From: Mortierella alpina
Lineage: Eukaryota; Mortierellomycota; Mortierellomycetes; Mortierellales; Mortierellaceae
Length of the DNA stretch: 64,000 nt
Assembly: GCA_029449245.1 (NCBI GenBank)
Contig: JANATF010000002.1
Coordinates: forward strand, 2,108,001-2,172,000
Direction: 5' to 3'
Positions 28,101 to 40,102 of this stretch are shown here, piece after piece (the first letter of the stretch is position 1; each line of letters begins with the position of its first letter). The notes beneath the pieces are model-generated. The model worked only from the letters and a program-made list of their open reading frames with translations, ran no database searches and was not told where the DNA came from. Position numbers and translations under genes: made by a program.

Positions 28101-31100
28101 AGAGCCACCCTGGCGCCAGCTCGGAGCTGAGTTTTGTCGTGGATGGCTTTGGCGATCATCTCTGCTCTCCCAAGTGTAAACGACCAATCCCAGGAGCCGC
28201 ATTCAACTCCTTTGCCGTCCAGATTCGCGAATGCGTTTCCTTCGGGCGTGTGTTGACCCCAATACCGGAGTGCCTCTCCGAGGTGCGTGAACCGGAGAGC
28301 GGGGTCGCGAGAGTCAGAGTCCAGAGGCCGTGGTTCTGTCGGCAGTAGTTGCTTTCCCGTGAGCGCCGGAACATCGATCGAGTTAATATCTGCTTTCGGA
28401 GGCAAAACGGGCCTGCTTTGGGGTAGCCATGGGATTTGGTAACTAGAGCCAAGACTTAACACCGTAGGTTTTGCGGGCGGTGCTGAGGGTGATGTGGTAG
28501 GACCTACAGTATCCGTAGAGACTGCATCTACGAATGAGAGGAAATCCAGTTAACCAAGAGCTCAGCAACAAGCAGCTCCATTAACCCATTGCTTCACAAG
28601 CGCATGAACTTACCACCCCTCCTCATATGTCCTGCTTCCAAACTGCTGCGCTCGATGGGCGGTTTTTGGATCTGGATATCTCGCAAGCTAGAAATGCTAC
28701 GGCCAGCCTGATGTGAGCCATGGCCACCATGTGCGTGCGCCGTTGGGCCTGCGTGCTGCTCAAACATAGGATGATTCGAGCGATTCGCGATAGAATCCTG
28801 AACGCCAGCATATCGTGAGCCGTTGTCAAGTGGCGGTATGGCAAAAGGCATGGCAGGTGATTGCGGAACATGCGGTGTAGAGTTCTGGGTGGCATCCGTG
28901 CCGACAACAGAGGGCTGCAGTGGCTGTGATCGCATGTCCGGCGCCGCATTTTGATTCTTGGGGTGTATCATCTAGAAAAAGGCCGAGGCATATGTCCATG
29001 GGTTTGTTAGACATCGCGACATCATCTATATATGTACGCAAAGATGTTCTCAGTGATTGTTGAGATCATCTTACCTCAATACTAATCCTTGCCGACTCGA
29101 AAGGCGATGGAATCACTTTGGCTACCCTTGGAGAGGCGTCCACCACAGAGACGTTAGTTCGCGATCCAGCACTGATCGGAGGAATCGCCATGGGTGTCTT
29201 TGCAGGTGCAGCGCTCGAGGATGTCGCCAGAGTCGTTGCAACAGCAGCACTGACTGGGAGTGTCGAGTCAAAGTTGACGTCCGACAGTCCTGATAAAGCC
29301 TCCAGTGCCCACTGAGGTGTGATGTCCAAAGGTGATCCCTTGATGACAGGTGGCTGGGTGTTGGTCTCATCCGCAAGGACCTCTACGCTGGGAGGCGGTG
29401 GCTCCTTTTGAACTTGTGCCGCCTGCACTGGCAGAGGCGAGTCCACCAGCGTCGTAGTTTCCTTTAATGGCGCGGCGGCATCGCGAGGCTTCTTGTTGGA
29501 TTTGGAGCCTTCTTTCGCGGGATTAGCCTTGTACTGGGTGAGTGGGGTATATTGAATAGGGGCAATGGGATACTGCGATGTGTTGCCGACGGGAGCAGGA
29601 GGTGTGGGCGCCGCATTGAGAGACGAGGACGATCCATGTGCCATGAGTGTCCTTGAAGCCGAATTTTGGGAGCCCGGGCCTAGTCGGTCATCCTGACCTA
29701 CTCCTTGCAGGACAAGACTATGTCGAGGATTTTTGGCGCCCAAAGCCTGTTCCTTAGACTGCGATGGCGATGTCCGAGCTTCCTTTCCCGTTGGTGAGAC
29801 TAAGTTCGTCCTTGAGGCAGGCGATGGCGCTACTGCAGCATGGGTTCCTGCGAGGGGTGAGTTCTTGGGAATGGGTATAACTGGGGTAGGGGCAAGTCCC
29901 GGCTGATGTGGCTGTGCTTGTGGTGGTTGTTGGGCTGGGTGCGACGTGGGCTTGGACTGCGAAGTGGGCTGGGGTTGAGACGCCTTTGCGAGCGGTGGGC
30001 TCTCTGCAGGAGGCGGTGGTGCGGTCGGCTGCAATGTGCTGGAGGACTTTCCATATAGTTGGTCCGGGTTCAGAGGCGCAAACAGCAGGAGAGGTTTCTG
30101 GGAGTTGTTGGCCAAAGCGCTGGAGGGGAACGCGTCGTCCCGGGAAGGCTCGTCCTCATAATGGTATGTCGATGTCGATGGCTCGATGGCTGCTGGCCGG
30201 TCAAAAAGCTCTTCGGGAGTTTGGTATTCTCTGTTGGACGACCCGGGCGATAGAGCAGTGTTCTCCTTGACCTGAAGGCTGGGGATCACCTGCGTCAGAG
30301 ACTGGGCGAGGATGCTGGGCGAGGCGAGCATGCTGTTTGACCGAGCGAGCATCTGGGCATCGCTGAGTCCTTTGCCAAGTCGCTTCTGCAGGATCCTGGC
30401 CCACTCGTGGTTGGGTGATGTGTACGACGCTGCAGTCTCCGTTGTCGACTCTTCCTGTGGCTGTCCTTCATCTGAGCGCATGGTGGACGTGGGCGGTTGG
30501 GCTGTCGTTGTCGATACAGCAGCTGGCATGTTGGCAGAGGCGGAGCCTGCTCCTGCGAGCGCAGCGTTGTCCTGGGTATCCTTGCCATTCGCAGTGTCGC
30601 TGGCTCCTTTCGATGTGCCTGGTCCCTTGGATGCTGGGGCAGGGTCCTGCATCGCTGGAATGACAGCGCTGTCCGATGGCGCCTCCTGAGTGGCCTCGGC
30701 CGTTGGCGCAGCATCGCCCTCGTGGTCCAGGTCCAGGTCCGTGACATGACTACTGGCAACGCTCAGCTGCGATCGTTCCTGAATGTCGGACGCAATCTCG
30801 GCGGCATCATCACCTTGCAGCTGCATGGTGGTGTCCACATCTGCATCCGGATCCCTGGTGGTATTTAGGCTCTCCTCAGTAGGCTCAACGGGATCTATTT
30901 GTGCTGGATTGGCAACTGGAGTCAATTCCTTATCGTTCTGGTCTTTGGGGGTAGTGACATTGTGCAGCGGTGTGCTAGTGGTGGGAGGCTCCATGATGGC
31001 GGCAGACTCGGTGCTTGTAGATTCTAGTTTGTTCTTGGTGGCAGTAGGTGTGTCGCCACCAGGTCCTTTTGCCGAGAGAACGATGGCGTTTCCCGAGGGG

Positions 31101-31180
31101 TCTAGTTGAGTGTTGTCTGCATCCAGCTTAGGCTTGGGTGTCGAGTCCAGGGCAGGCCTAGCCATGTCGGGCGAAGACAT
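22164..31180 (-). CDS. DIP2/CPS1-like protein with two adenylate-forming (AMP-binding-like) domains
   Basis: Nine exons in continuous phase: 31180-29075, 28971-28614, 28527-27418, 27283-26588, 26496-26109, 26002-25644, 25563-24433, 24321-23948 and 23846-22164, giving 2,734 residues. Residues 1-820 are low complexity (Pro/Ser/Thr/Gln) with one ordered-looking stretch, EWARILQKRLGKGLSDAQML. Domain 1 (about 840-1560) has LGEALRYWGQHTPEGNAF, GARVALVFRLSEILEFVAAFYG, and VVDPETLALSLPEMVGEIWV. Domain 2 (about 1690-2420) has HVVLWFSQDLEYIVTLHACW, VHPETFEVCGANQIGEIWV and TGDLGFLW. The tail (2420-2734) is Asn/Ser/Gln-rich and ends in a basic helix (GIMKGMNAKWSEM). The nucleotide-binding signature (normally TSGSTGxPKG) is altered to YTKSAAGELKG in domain 1 and absent in domain 2, as is usual in this family. 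DIP2 proteins act in acyl-CoA/fatty-acid and diacylglycerol metabolism; Cochliobolus CPS1 is a virulence-associated relative. The long N-terminus is unusual. Confidence 0.88.
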
Positions 31181-32191
31181 GGGGGATGGATGAGGCAGGC
31201 TGAAGGCAGGCCCGACAGGAAAAAGTAGAATGTGGCCAATGCAAGGAGGGGGTCAGGAGGAGGCGGCTGAACGCGTGTCTAGGGCGGAGTGGTGATTGTC
31301 GTGATTGTCGTAATTGTTATGACCGAGCGGCCAACACCACGAGCAGCGATGCAGATGTATGCAGATGCAGCAGGCGCGGTGCTATAGAGGGAGAGACGAT
31401 GCGGGTGCGAGGAAGAGGACGCAGGGGGCGGAGAAGAGGAGAGGCGACGACGGGGACGGGGACGGGGATGATGACGAGGACGGAGGCGATGAGGGATGAG
31501 ATTAAGAGACTCACTCGACCACAGAAAGGGGACACACACAACACAGGTACACAGATACCACCTATAATAAACTGCACCTCGTTAAATGCAAACAGCTGCT
31601 CGTTCCTCGTGGTCTCAGTGCCGCCCAAGGGGGAGAAGGCAGGGGAGAAGGGGGCAAGAACGCGCGTGGGGGGGACACATACAGAGGGTGCATGTAGCAC
31701 ATGCATAGTACATGTCCGCTTCAGCTCGTCCTGTCTGGGCCTCGCCCCCATGGAGCCAGGGTCCACTCTCGGTCGAGACAGGTATGCGCTCTTCCCACCA
31801 ACTGGAACATTGTGGATGCGTACTTTAGCTTGATCTGACCCTGGCCCTGGCCTTCCTCCGCGTCTTCCCCCTCGGACAGCGAAAAAAAGGAGCCCAGCCT
31901 AAGTGCCAACGAAATTGAAAGCCAACTCAGATAGTGAGCCACCCCTCACTCGACCACTGCACACTCTCACATGCGCTGGCAACACCCATCCCCCCCCCTC
32001 AACTGGAGTTAAATATCATAGAAGTTGGCCGATCATCGCCGGGTATCGCAGCCGTCTTTGTGTAGCGAGACATGTCTGTGCTCTGCATGTCTGATTGCAG
32101 AAAAGTCGAGACAGATAGAGAGACACAGCAGAGAGGGGGAGGGGGAGGGAGTTTTATGCTGACACAGTTTGCTCACCCTTGAGAGATCGTT
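31181..32191. other. Intergenic: DIP2-like promoter and 3' flank of FAD monooxygenase gene
   Basis: About 1 kb with no convincing gene. The plus strand is purine-rich near 31390-31480 and 32110-32150 (GGAGG, GGGGGA runs), meaning a CT-rich leader or promoter on the minus strand for the DIP2-like gene. Confidence 0.5.
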
Positions 32192-34534
32192 CTACAGCGC
32201 TATTGCAGTCTTTGGTGCACTCTCACCCTCGAGCCATTCTTTGCTCTCTGAAAAGAGCTCCTTTGCCAATTCGTCGCTCGAGTCGCAGTTTACAAATTCC
32301 GCCTCATCTTCGTCTGACGAGGCCTCCCCATTATTGTTTCCTGGTCGAACGGCCCCTGTAGTGACAGCTGTTGTCGCTAATCGAGGTATGGGTGCAGCAG
32401 CAGCAATAGCTGCACTTGCCGAGATAAATGCGGGCTCTGATCCGTCCGCTTCTTCGACATTTTTTTGCAAAGTAGAACCCTTCTCCTCTTTCGAATGGCT
32501 CACGGATACCCGAGAGCTCTTGGTCGTCGATTGCCTTGGGGACGACAGCTTGGAGGCAGAGCCCGTCGAGGATCCGAATAGAGGCACATTGGGAGCTGAC
32601 GGCATTGAGAACGCGGGCCGCGAGAACGTTGACCAGGACGAGCGTGAGTTTCTCGGTGAGGATGCTGTTGAAGTCGAGGCGTAGGGTGCATGGGTCGATT
32701 CTATCGACGTCTTGGATCTACCCGCGTCCTGCGCTGGTTCTGATCCACTAGTGGTCGATGATTGAAGTGGTAATGACGCGCTGGTTGCCGGTTTGACAAT
32801 CCCTTTATCCTTTGCGAGAGGCAGAAACTGCAGCTGAGGTCGAATCTCGTTTCTCTTATCGTCGAGCATGTTGCGTACTTTTTCAGGCATATAGTTAAAG
32901 ACAACATTCCGCCTGAGCGAAGATGCTCGACCCTATAATAGAGTTGGTGGCATCACGGTTTATAGTCAACATTCCATACGCCCTGAAAAGTTGCAATTTT
33001 GGTGAAATGAGGCGTTGATAGTTCATACCTTCCCTGTAAAGACTTGTCTCAAAAGCCCGCATTGCTCAACGGCGGCTTTAGCAGTCGGTGCCCGTTGATC
33101 CCTGTAGTCTTTAAAGGCATTTGTCAAACACTCTAGGGTTCCAGAGGTGATTGTCGAGAGCGTGTTGACCAGGGTGACCGCGTCAGCGATAGCCTCGCTC
33201 ACAGGTTGATTGAACCCCTTGTGGCAGGCTAAGTGTTTGCATTGCAAAGTGCCGCGTCAGTCACTGCATCCATATCAGTTTGAAGTTTCAGAATTAGACC
33301 AGAGACAGGTAAAGTACTTACCATCGCCCACAAGAACAACACGACCGCCATACCAAGTCTCACAAAATCGTTCCTCAGACATATTCAGGTATAGACTCTC
33401 AGCGGGGATATTCTCGAGCAATTCGCCCATATTCACGCCGTAGGGGCATTCGACGGTTTTGACAGCCTTCAGCACCTCTTCCACGTCCTCGGGCCGCCAC
33501 TGATTGACCTTGGAAGCCTCCCCTTGTCGGATAAACGTCTTTGCTGCGTCCCGTGTGATATCAAAAGCGATGCTGTTATCGAGGAGAGGCGTGAACCAGA
33601 TCTACTTGGATGCAATTGCAGTTAGTATCGATGATGTTGAATAGACACCTAGGGAGTACTACCAGGCGGAAAGGCGCAGTCAAATCATTACTGTGTATGG
33701 TTTGTCTGGAAGCTGTAAAGACTGTATCTCGGTCATGGCATCTAAAAGCACGGGGTATTTGGTTGGATCGAGCGGTTTTGTGCAGCCCGAGATGGTATGA
33801 AGGTCGACAGCCATTTGAACCGCATCAGCCTTTGGAAGTTGCTTTTTCTCGTCCAAGGCCCAGTAGAGAGCGTGTCGCACGTTGCTGAACGCCCCATCGG
33901 CTCCGATAAGGACGTCTCCTTCGTGCGTTGTTCCGTCCGAGCACCTGACCGTGACCTTATCCTGGTCCTGGATCATCCCGAGGACTTTGCCGGTGACGAT
34001 CCTCCTGGGTGGGATGCGCTGGAGCAAAAGCGCCCAGAGCTGCGACCGAGCCAAGACCTCCGTGTGATATCCATATCTGTGCGCAGCCCAATCGGGATGA
34101 AAGAGAATGCCACAAGAGAGTCGTTAGTACAACGAAATTAACAAAAAAAAAGGGGGTAGCCGCACTTAGGCCCTACAGTAGTCTACTCACCTCTCGCGAT
34201 AGTGGGCATGGTCGACACGGCCAACGTAGTTCAAGTCGTGTTCGTTCATCGAGAGGCCGCTCACGGGCTTGGAAATCTTTTGAATCTCATCGTAGATGCC
34301 CAGCTGGTTCAGGAAGTGAAGGGCTGTCGGGCCGACCTGGACGGCCCCACCATGACGTGTCGGGTCTGTGGCAGTGGAGTCTGCTGGTGTTGTTCCCGAG
34401 TCGCTGCTTGGCTCTTGCGTTGGGGTTTGTTCCAACACGGTGTAGTCAAATCCAGCCAACTCTAGTCCAATAGCCGCGGACAGCCCCGCTATGCCTGAAC
34501 CTGCGATGATGATCTTGAGATCGGCTGCTGCCAT
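32192..34534 (-). CDS. FAD-dependent monooxygenase (salicylate hydroxylase-like) with Ser-rich tail
   Basis: Five exons in phase: 34534-34191, 34076-33692, 33601-33322, 33228-33029 and 32932-32192, giving 649 residues. The N-terminal Rossmann fold has the dinucleotide motif GSGIAGLSAAIGLELAG followed by the acidic E in LEQ. The mid-domain DG motif is GDVLIGADGAFSNVRHAL. The third FAD/ribityl motif is GRVVLVGDACHKGFNQP. These place it in the class A flavoprotein hydroxylases, which use NAD(P)H and oxygen to hydroxylate aromatic or related substrates. The usual P-x2-G-x-G following GDA is not present (GFNQPVSEAIADAV instead), so catalytic competence is uncertain. The last ~200 residues are Ser/Thr/Ala-rich and acidic, beyond the ~420-residue family norm. 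Substrate unknown. It is divergent from the RhoGAP gene. Confidence 0.87.
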
Positions 34535-35465
34535 GATTTTTTCTTCAAGTTCGTGTCAAGAGAGCTTTTGTGAAGGGAGGGTCACGCTCAGCGGGGATAT
34601 GGATACCGAGACGCTGGTTGAGGTAAGAGTGTATGTTGAGAATATATTTTTGGTTGGGTCCCCAACAGGGATGTGAGGATGAGAGTGCAATGCGGCGCAA
34701 ATGTGTCTGAGAAATGAGATGGGACGAGAGGGAGAGGCGAGGAGAGGAGGAAAGAGAAAAAGAGAATGAGAGAAAGAGGAATGGCGTTTGAATGGGCCAG
34801 AGGATGCCGCTTGTGAGCATTTGTTTGCGTTGTGGAGCACAAACCTACGGACAAGCGCCTCGTGCAAATGCACCCTCTCACACTGTGGATGCTCCGCCTG
34901 CTCGGACACGCACCACCCACTCCACTCGACCCATCGTACACCCGAGCGATGGTGCTCTCCTCTCTCTCCTCTCACACTGGTGAATACCTCCAACTACCGC
35001 GTCCGTGTCGCGCGCGCGCGCGTGTGTGTGTGTGCTTGACATAGGTTTGAAGTGTCGGTGGATGGCAGGCTCCCTACGCTGCCCCCAAACGGAGGGCGTA
35101 CAGTGTCCTGTGGGCTGCATAGGGCGAGTTGCCCTTGGCTCCCTCGTTTATTCGTGAGCTGGCCGGCCCCTTTGTCTCTTCCACAAAGTGTCTCTCCTGT
35201 CTGTCCCATTCGCTCTCTTCTTTGCACCTCACACCTCCGCACACCTCCACACCCTCTCACTCCCGCCGTTCTTCACCGGTGCCTGTCTCCCTCGGTGCCT
35301 TCCCTGTGCCCCCTCTGCTTCCTGCTCTGTCCTTCCTGCCTGTGCTCCCCTCTCTCTCGGTGCCCGATTGTCCATTGTCCCCGAGCTGATCGCTGGCCCT
35401 TGCATGCTCACAAAGCTTCTGTCCTACCCATCTCTCTTCCCTCACAAGCACCTCCACCGTCCACA
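34535..35465. promoter_or_regulatory. Divergent promoter region (FAD monooxygenase / RhoGAP)
   Basis: A 930-nt gap between two divergent start codons, CT-rich toward the RhoGAP gene (35100-35460). It contains an alternating purine-pyrimidine tract at about 35004-35034. Several short overlapping frames follow the base bias and are not credible genes. Confidence 0.5.
35004..35034. repeat. Alternating (CG)n(TG)n tract, Z-DNA-prone
   Basis: About 30 bases of strict CG then TG alternation inside the divergent promoter. Such tracts can adopt left-handed DNA under negative supercoiling (established); a regulatory role here is speculation. Confidence 0.7.
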
Positions 35466-38400
35466 ATGCAGTGGGCTATTGCCGAATGGGACTACGTGGC
35501 AACCCATGAGGACGAGCTCGTAAGGCCGCACCACCCCTGTGACAACCTTGCCTGCTAGCAGCGAACAACACCTAATTGGAGTCTTGGTGAAAATAACCCC
35601 GCATGCACATTCCCTGTCAAACCGTCAAATATATAAAAAAAAACCATAGGCGTTCCGCAAAGGAGACCACATTCGGATCCAGGACAATGCCCACCACGAA
35701 TGGTACGTTAGCCCCCCGCTTGCTCTCGTTTGATGCCTCTTGGGCACTCCATGGCATCACCACAGTTGCCTTGCAGCGACCCAAGGACGCGAAAAATGAA
35801 GGCTCCCATGAACTATATCGTGGCGTCATGCTCCCTCGTGCATCCCCAACGTTTGTCTGATAACTGCTCATCCGTCTCTCTCTCTTCTGATCGTGCCGAT
35901 TGCCTAACTAGGTGGGAAGGTAACTGTCATAGGAAACAGCGCATACCGGAAAAAAAATTACGCCTGTCTTTCACGACTCTCCTTGCTGTTCGTAGTTTTA
36001 CTAATCCAAGACCTCTGTGCTTCTTATAGGCGAGTGCAATGGTCTTTCAGGGGTGTTTCCTGCAAATCGCTGCCGGCTGTTGGAAGGTATGGTCTTTTTT
36101 TTTAAATTGCCAATATTCACCTCCTTGTAGCCCGTCCATGTACTAAAGTTGAACCGTCCCACGGTCCTGAACTAATCCTCGCTTCACTTCAGTAGGCGAA
36201 TACGATCCAGAAGCTACAGCACCACGTGGGACGCACGAAGGCGAGCATGGACATCACCATAATCACAAACTTCGCCAGCAACAGCATGACCAACGCCACG
36301 AGACGGAAGCACCTCACTATCAAGAAGCGGGCGGCATGAGGGATCATAGCCATCTAGACATGGATGCGAATCCGCATCAACAGTCGTCTCATGAGCACTC
36401 TATGGCCCCAAGGAACCCACTGCTCGCTCCAGATTCTTTCCAAGCGCACGTTCCTGCTTCAATAGCCCAGTCGCCTCCACCCGAGCCCACGGATGGGTTG
36501 TCAGATGAAGAAGAGGTGGTGCTGCCTCCCAATTGGAGTGTCACCACAAACTCTAAGGGACGATTGTACTACTACAACGTGTTGACGCAGGAGACCTCAT
36601 GGAAATTGCCCCCATCTGCCATAGCCTCGTCTGCTGCACTCCTACAGCAATCAACTGCACATCCACAAGCCAATGGTCACCCTACCGAACACAGCGACCA
36701 CCTGGATATGACTACTCGCGATGGCTACGTGCGAGAGACCACACAGGATGATCAGGATTACGAAATCGAAGAAGACCGTCTCCCAGAAGGCTGGAGCAGT
36801 GCCCAAGGTAATATAAGCAGAGGAACTGAGAGACCGGAACAAGTCTTTACACGGCTTTGAATGGCACAGCAGAGCTCGGGTCTCACAGCCGCACTTTCTT
36901 TTCCTTTTTGAATGTGCTACTGACTTTGGCGTAGACGAGGACGGCTCTTTATATTTTTTCAATGAATCGACAGGAGAAACAACGTGGGACCGACCCACAA
37001 GTCCTGAGCTCCAAAGGGCACCCTTACAATATTCTACCAGTCCACAGTCCACACCAAACGACTTGGACTCGAGTCCATCTTCATCCACAACTAATAGAGA
37101 TAAGGTACATGGCAAGCACTTGGCTCTCTGGTGACAAATTAATGTATATGGCAATTTATATGGCAAGGCAATTCTTAAATTATCTTTTTCTTTTTTTATG
37201 GTAGACATTTTCGTCACCGTCTGCGCCCATGGCAGCTCCTCTGCGTCAGGCGTCTGCAGATGAGACCATGCTTCAGAGTCAAATGCTTGGTCTTGGTTTA
37301 TCAGAGGAGGAACTTCACGCGCTGGTGAGAAACTCGGAACAACACATCAGGCTGATCAATGCAGCGGGAGGTCATCGTGCAGAAAAACGGCTTACCTAAT
37401 CTTGCATACCTAACTCTTACTTTTTTTTTTTTCGTCTCTTGCTTGTGGGGTTGGTGTGTTTAGGAGCTGAACCAATTGCCATCAGAAAACATCCAGCGCA
37501 AAGGATCCCTTCGGGTCAAATCTCAGAAGGTCTCCAGCAATGCGACCATCAGCTCCTGGAAAGATTATTGGGTTGTGATTTACAAGGGATTTCTGCTCTT
37601 TTACCGCGATGAAGGTGGGCTCATCAAAAACGCGCTTTCGTTGAAATCCTCGGTCGATTCCTTGAACAAGGTCAAGCATGTGACGCAAGTGAAGCCCTCG
37701 GGATGCTTTGATGCAGAGAAGGTCGCAGTGGAGCTGCCCGTCAATGGCCTGGCCATGACCAAAAAGAAGAACTTTTTCTACATCACTCCTGGATCGAGCG
37801 TACGACTGCTGCTTCAGGATGCGTCTGGAGGTGACGAAAAGGCGTGGTTCAAGGACATCCAGACATCACTTGCCAGTCGTAAAGCCGATGAGCTCTCTGG
37901 GTCGGACGAGCCATGTAAGTAACACGCCATGGGTTCACCTCAACGCAGGACTGCCCGCACACACACACACACTCGATTTTGAAATACGAAAGTACTCAAG
38001 AGTCGTTGTACATTGTTCTTTTTCTAGATCTCATTCAACTTTTAAAGCGGCAAACAGCGAGCGGAGGCGAGGTGTCGGGCCTAAAGATGAACAAAAAGAT
38101 TGAAGAAAAGGACTCGAAAACGCACAAGGGTCCACTGAAGATGGACAAGGCGCGGGGTATCCGCAGCATGGTGGCTCATGGAATCCATGTTCCAAGACGC
38201 AAGTCTGCACAGGATGAGCGACTCAAATTACCTGTGGACGACGAATGCTCAAACATCCATACTGGCAACGTCGATATTACACAACACGGCGAGTCCGTTC
38301 AACGGCCATCTGCCAGTCGGCCGACATTTACGGTGCCGACGCGTAAAAGCAGCCGTGATCAGAGCAAGGATTTGTCGTCGACGTTCAAGAGGGATCAAGA

Positions 38401-39959
38401 CGGATCCATTGGCACCTTGGCAGAGCGTAGTGAAGACGTGGGTGGCTCTCCGGGTAGTGGATCACACCACCACCACGGAGCCAAGGCCAAGCTTTCCAAC
38501 ATGAGCCGCAACTTTTTCTCCAAGGACAAGGACAAGGAGAAGGAAAAGGATCGAGAGAGGGAGAAGGACAAGGACAAGGACCGGGAGAAAGACAAGGGTA
38601 AATACAAGATCAAAGACAAGTACAAGCATAAGGATCTCAAGAAGCAAGGTCTGGTCAAATCCCCATCAGGTATTGTTTTTTCTTTTTTTTTGTTGGCAGC
38701 GTAATTTGTGCCCTAGGCAGGGGAGCAATGACAGGCGTATTTTGCGTTCTATACTAACAGCTCCTCATTTGACGATTTGCATTTTTTTTCTGGACGAAAT
38801 ATTAGATGGCTCGCAAGTGTTTGGAGGATCACTAGTGGTGGAGACTGGAAGGACCGTGCCAAGGGTGGTTGAGCTGTGCATCCACGCGATCGAGGCGCGT
38901 GGACTCTCTGTCGCGGGCATTTATCGCGTTTCTGGCCACATGGGATCGATCCAGAACATCAAACGCGCCTTCAACGAAGGGTCGGATCATTTGGACAGGA
39001 TGATCGAAAAGGAACCGGACATCAACACCATCGCTGCGTTGCTCAAACTGTACTTTCGCGAGTTGCGTGAACCACTTATGCTGTTTGAGTTCTACCCCAG
39101 CTTTATTGCTGCTGCAGGTAAAGAGATCACAAATGTTGTTGGGGGGAAGGAACGAAGAAAAAGAAAAAGAAAAAAAGTAGTAATACTTTTCATTCGTATG
39201 CGGATCAAAGTCCTTTTTCCACTCCTCGGTCGCCAGAAAAGATGATTAACCAGATTCCTTCTTTTTCTTTCTTTTTTCTTTTGCGTATTCATCTTTGATG
39301 ACATATGGATAGATATCGACGACTATAATGAAAAGCTATACACGATCAAGTCTCTGGTCCACTCATTGCCAGAGCCCAACTTTAGCACACTCCAGTACCT
39401 CATGATGCATCTGGGCCGCGTCCAGGACCAATACCACACCACCAAGATGGACTCTGCCAATTTGGCCATCTGTTTCGCGCCTAACCTGCTACGACAGCAA
39501 GTCGACGATATGACCAGTATCATCAACACCGGGAAGCAATCAAGCATCATTGACACTTTGATCGAGCAGCGTGAATGGATCTTTGATCCATATCCAGAAG
39601 AGGACGAGGACGAGGAAGACGAGGAAGACGAGCTGGCCCAGGACGACATGGATCCGGAGAGTAGGCTACATGATCAAGAACATGCCTTGAGGAATGAGCA
39701 TCTTGATGATCATGAGGACGTATCAGCTCACCCATCGTCATTAGCGCCCCATCAGGAAGAGTACCGGGATGCGACTGAGGATGAGAGCAGTGAGGCTTTC
39801 GAGGTCTCCTCACAACCACCGCCACCTCCACCTCGAACAGCCCCAGATCATCATGCGCAAGGTCCGCCCTCGGATAATGATGGACCGCACCCGTTAGACC
39901 ACCACCATCAGGACTCTAGCCAGAGAGCTCACCACCCGCATCCGTCCTACCCTTCATGA
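35466..39959 (+). CDS. Rho GTPase-activating protein, SH3-WW-WW-PH-RhoGAP
   Basis: Eleven exons in phase: 35466-35519, 35650-35702, 35912-35919, 36030-36086, 36196-36807, 36935-37104, 37205-37324, 37464-37914, 38028-38669, 38806-39117 and 39313-39959, giving 1,041 residues. SH3 (1 to about 60): AEWDYVATHEDEL, FRKGDHIRI, EWWEGECNGLSGVFPANR. WW1 near 166-198 (LPPNWSVTT...YYYNVLTQETSWKLPP) and WW2 near 252-281 (LPEGWSSAQ...YFFNESTGETTWDRP, split by an intron). PH near 366-500 (KGSLRVKSQK, SWKDYWVVIYKGFLLFY). A Lys/Glu/Asp-rich segment precedes RhoGAP (about 723-925) with the arginine finger in GIYRVSGH and the KLYFRELREPL helix. The tail is acidic with a PPPPPPR run that could bind SH3. The order matches metazoan ARHGAP9/12/15/27. 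It should accelerate GTP hydrolysis on Rho/Rac/Cdc42-type GTPases at membranes and so act in polarity. It converges on the C2H2 gene. Confidence 0.92.
35912..35919 (+). other. Eight-nucleotide micro-exon in the RhoGAP gene
   Basis: CTAG|GTGGGAAG|GTAACT. Including these 8 bases restores the reading frame and the canonical SH3 sequence EWWEGECNG; joining exons 2 and 4 directly shifts the frame and loses the FPAN motif. Consensus splice sites flank it on both sides. Confidence 0.8.
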
Positions 39960-40052
39960 AGGACTCTCTAGATTTTTTTTTTTATAAACAGATTCATTTC
40001 TTTTTTCGAGCAAACAAACAAAAATGAAAAGAAATCGATGACCTGAATATCA

Positions 40053-40058
40053 TTTATT
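40053..40058 (-). terminator. Poly(A) signal AATAAA of the C2H2 factor gene
   Basis: Plus-strand TTTATT about 45 nt past the stop of the C2H2 gene, within the 143-nt gap to the convergent RhoGAP stop; the two 3' UTRs probably overlap. Confidence 0.45.
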
Positions 40059-40102
40059 ACTACGAATACAGAATTAATGAGGCCTTATCAAGGAAGCCCC
40101 CG

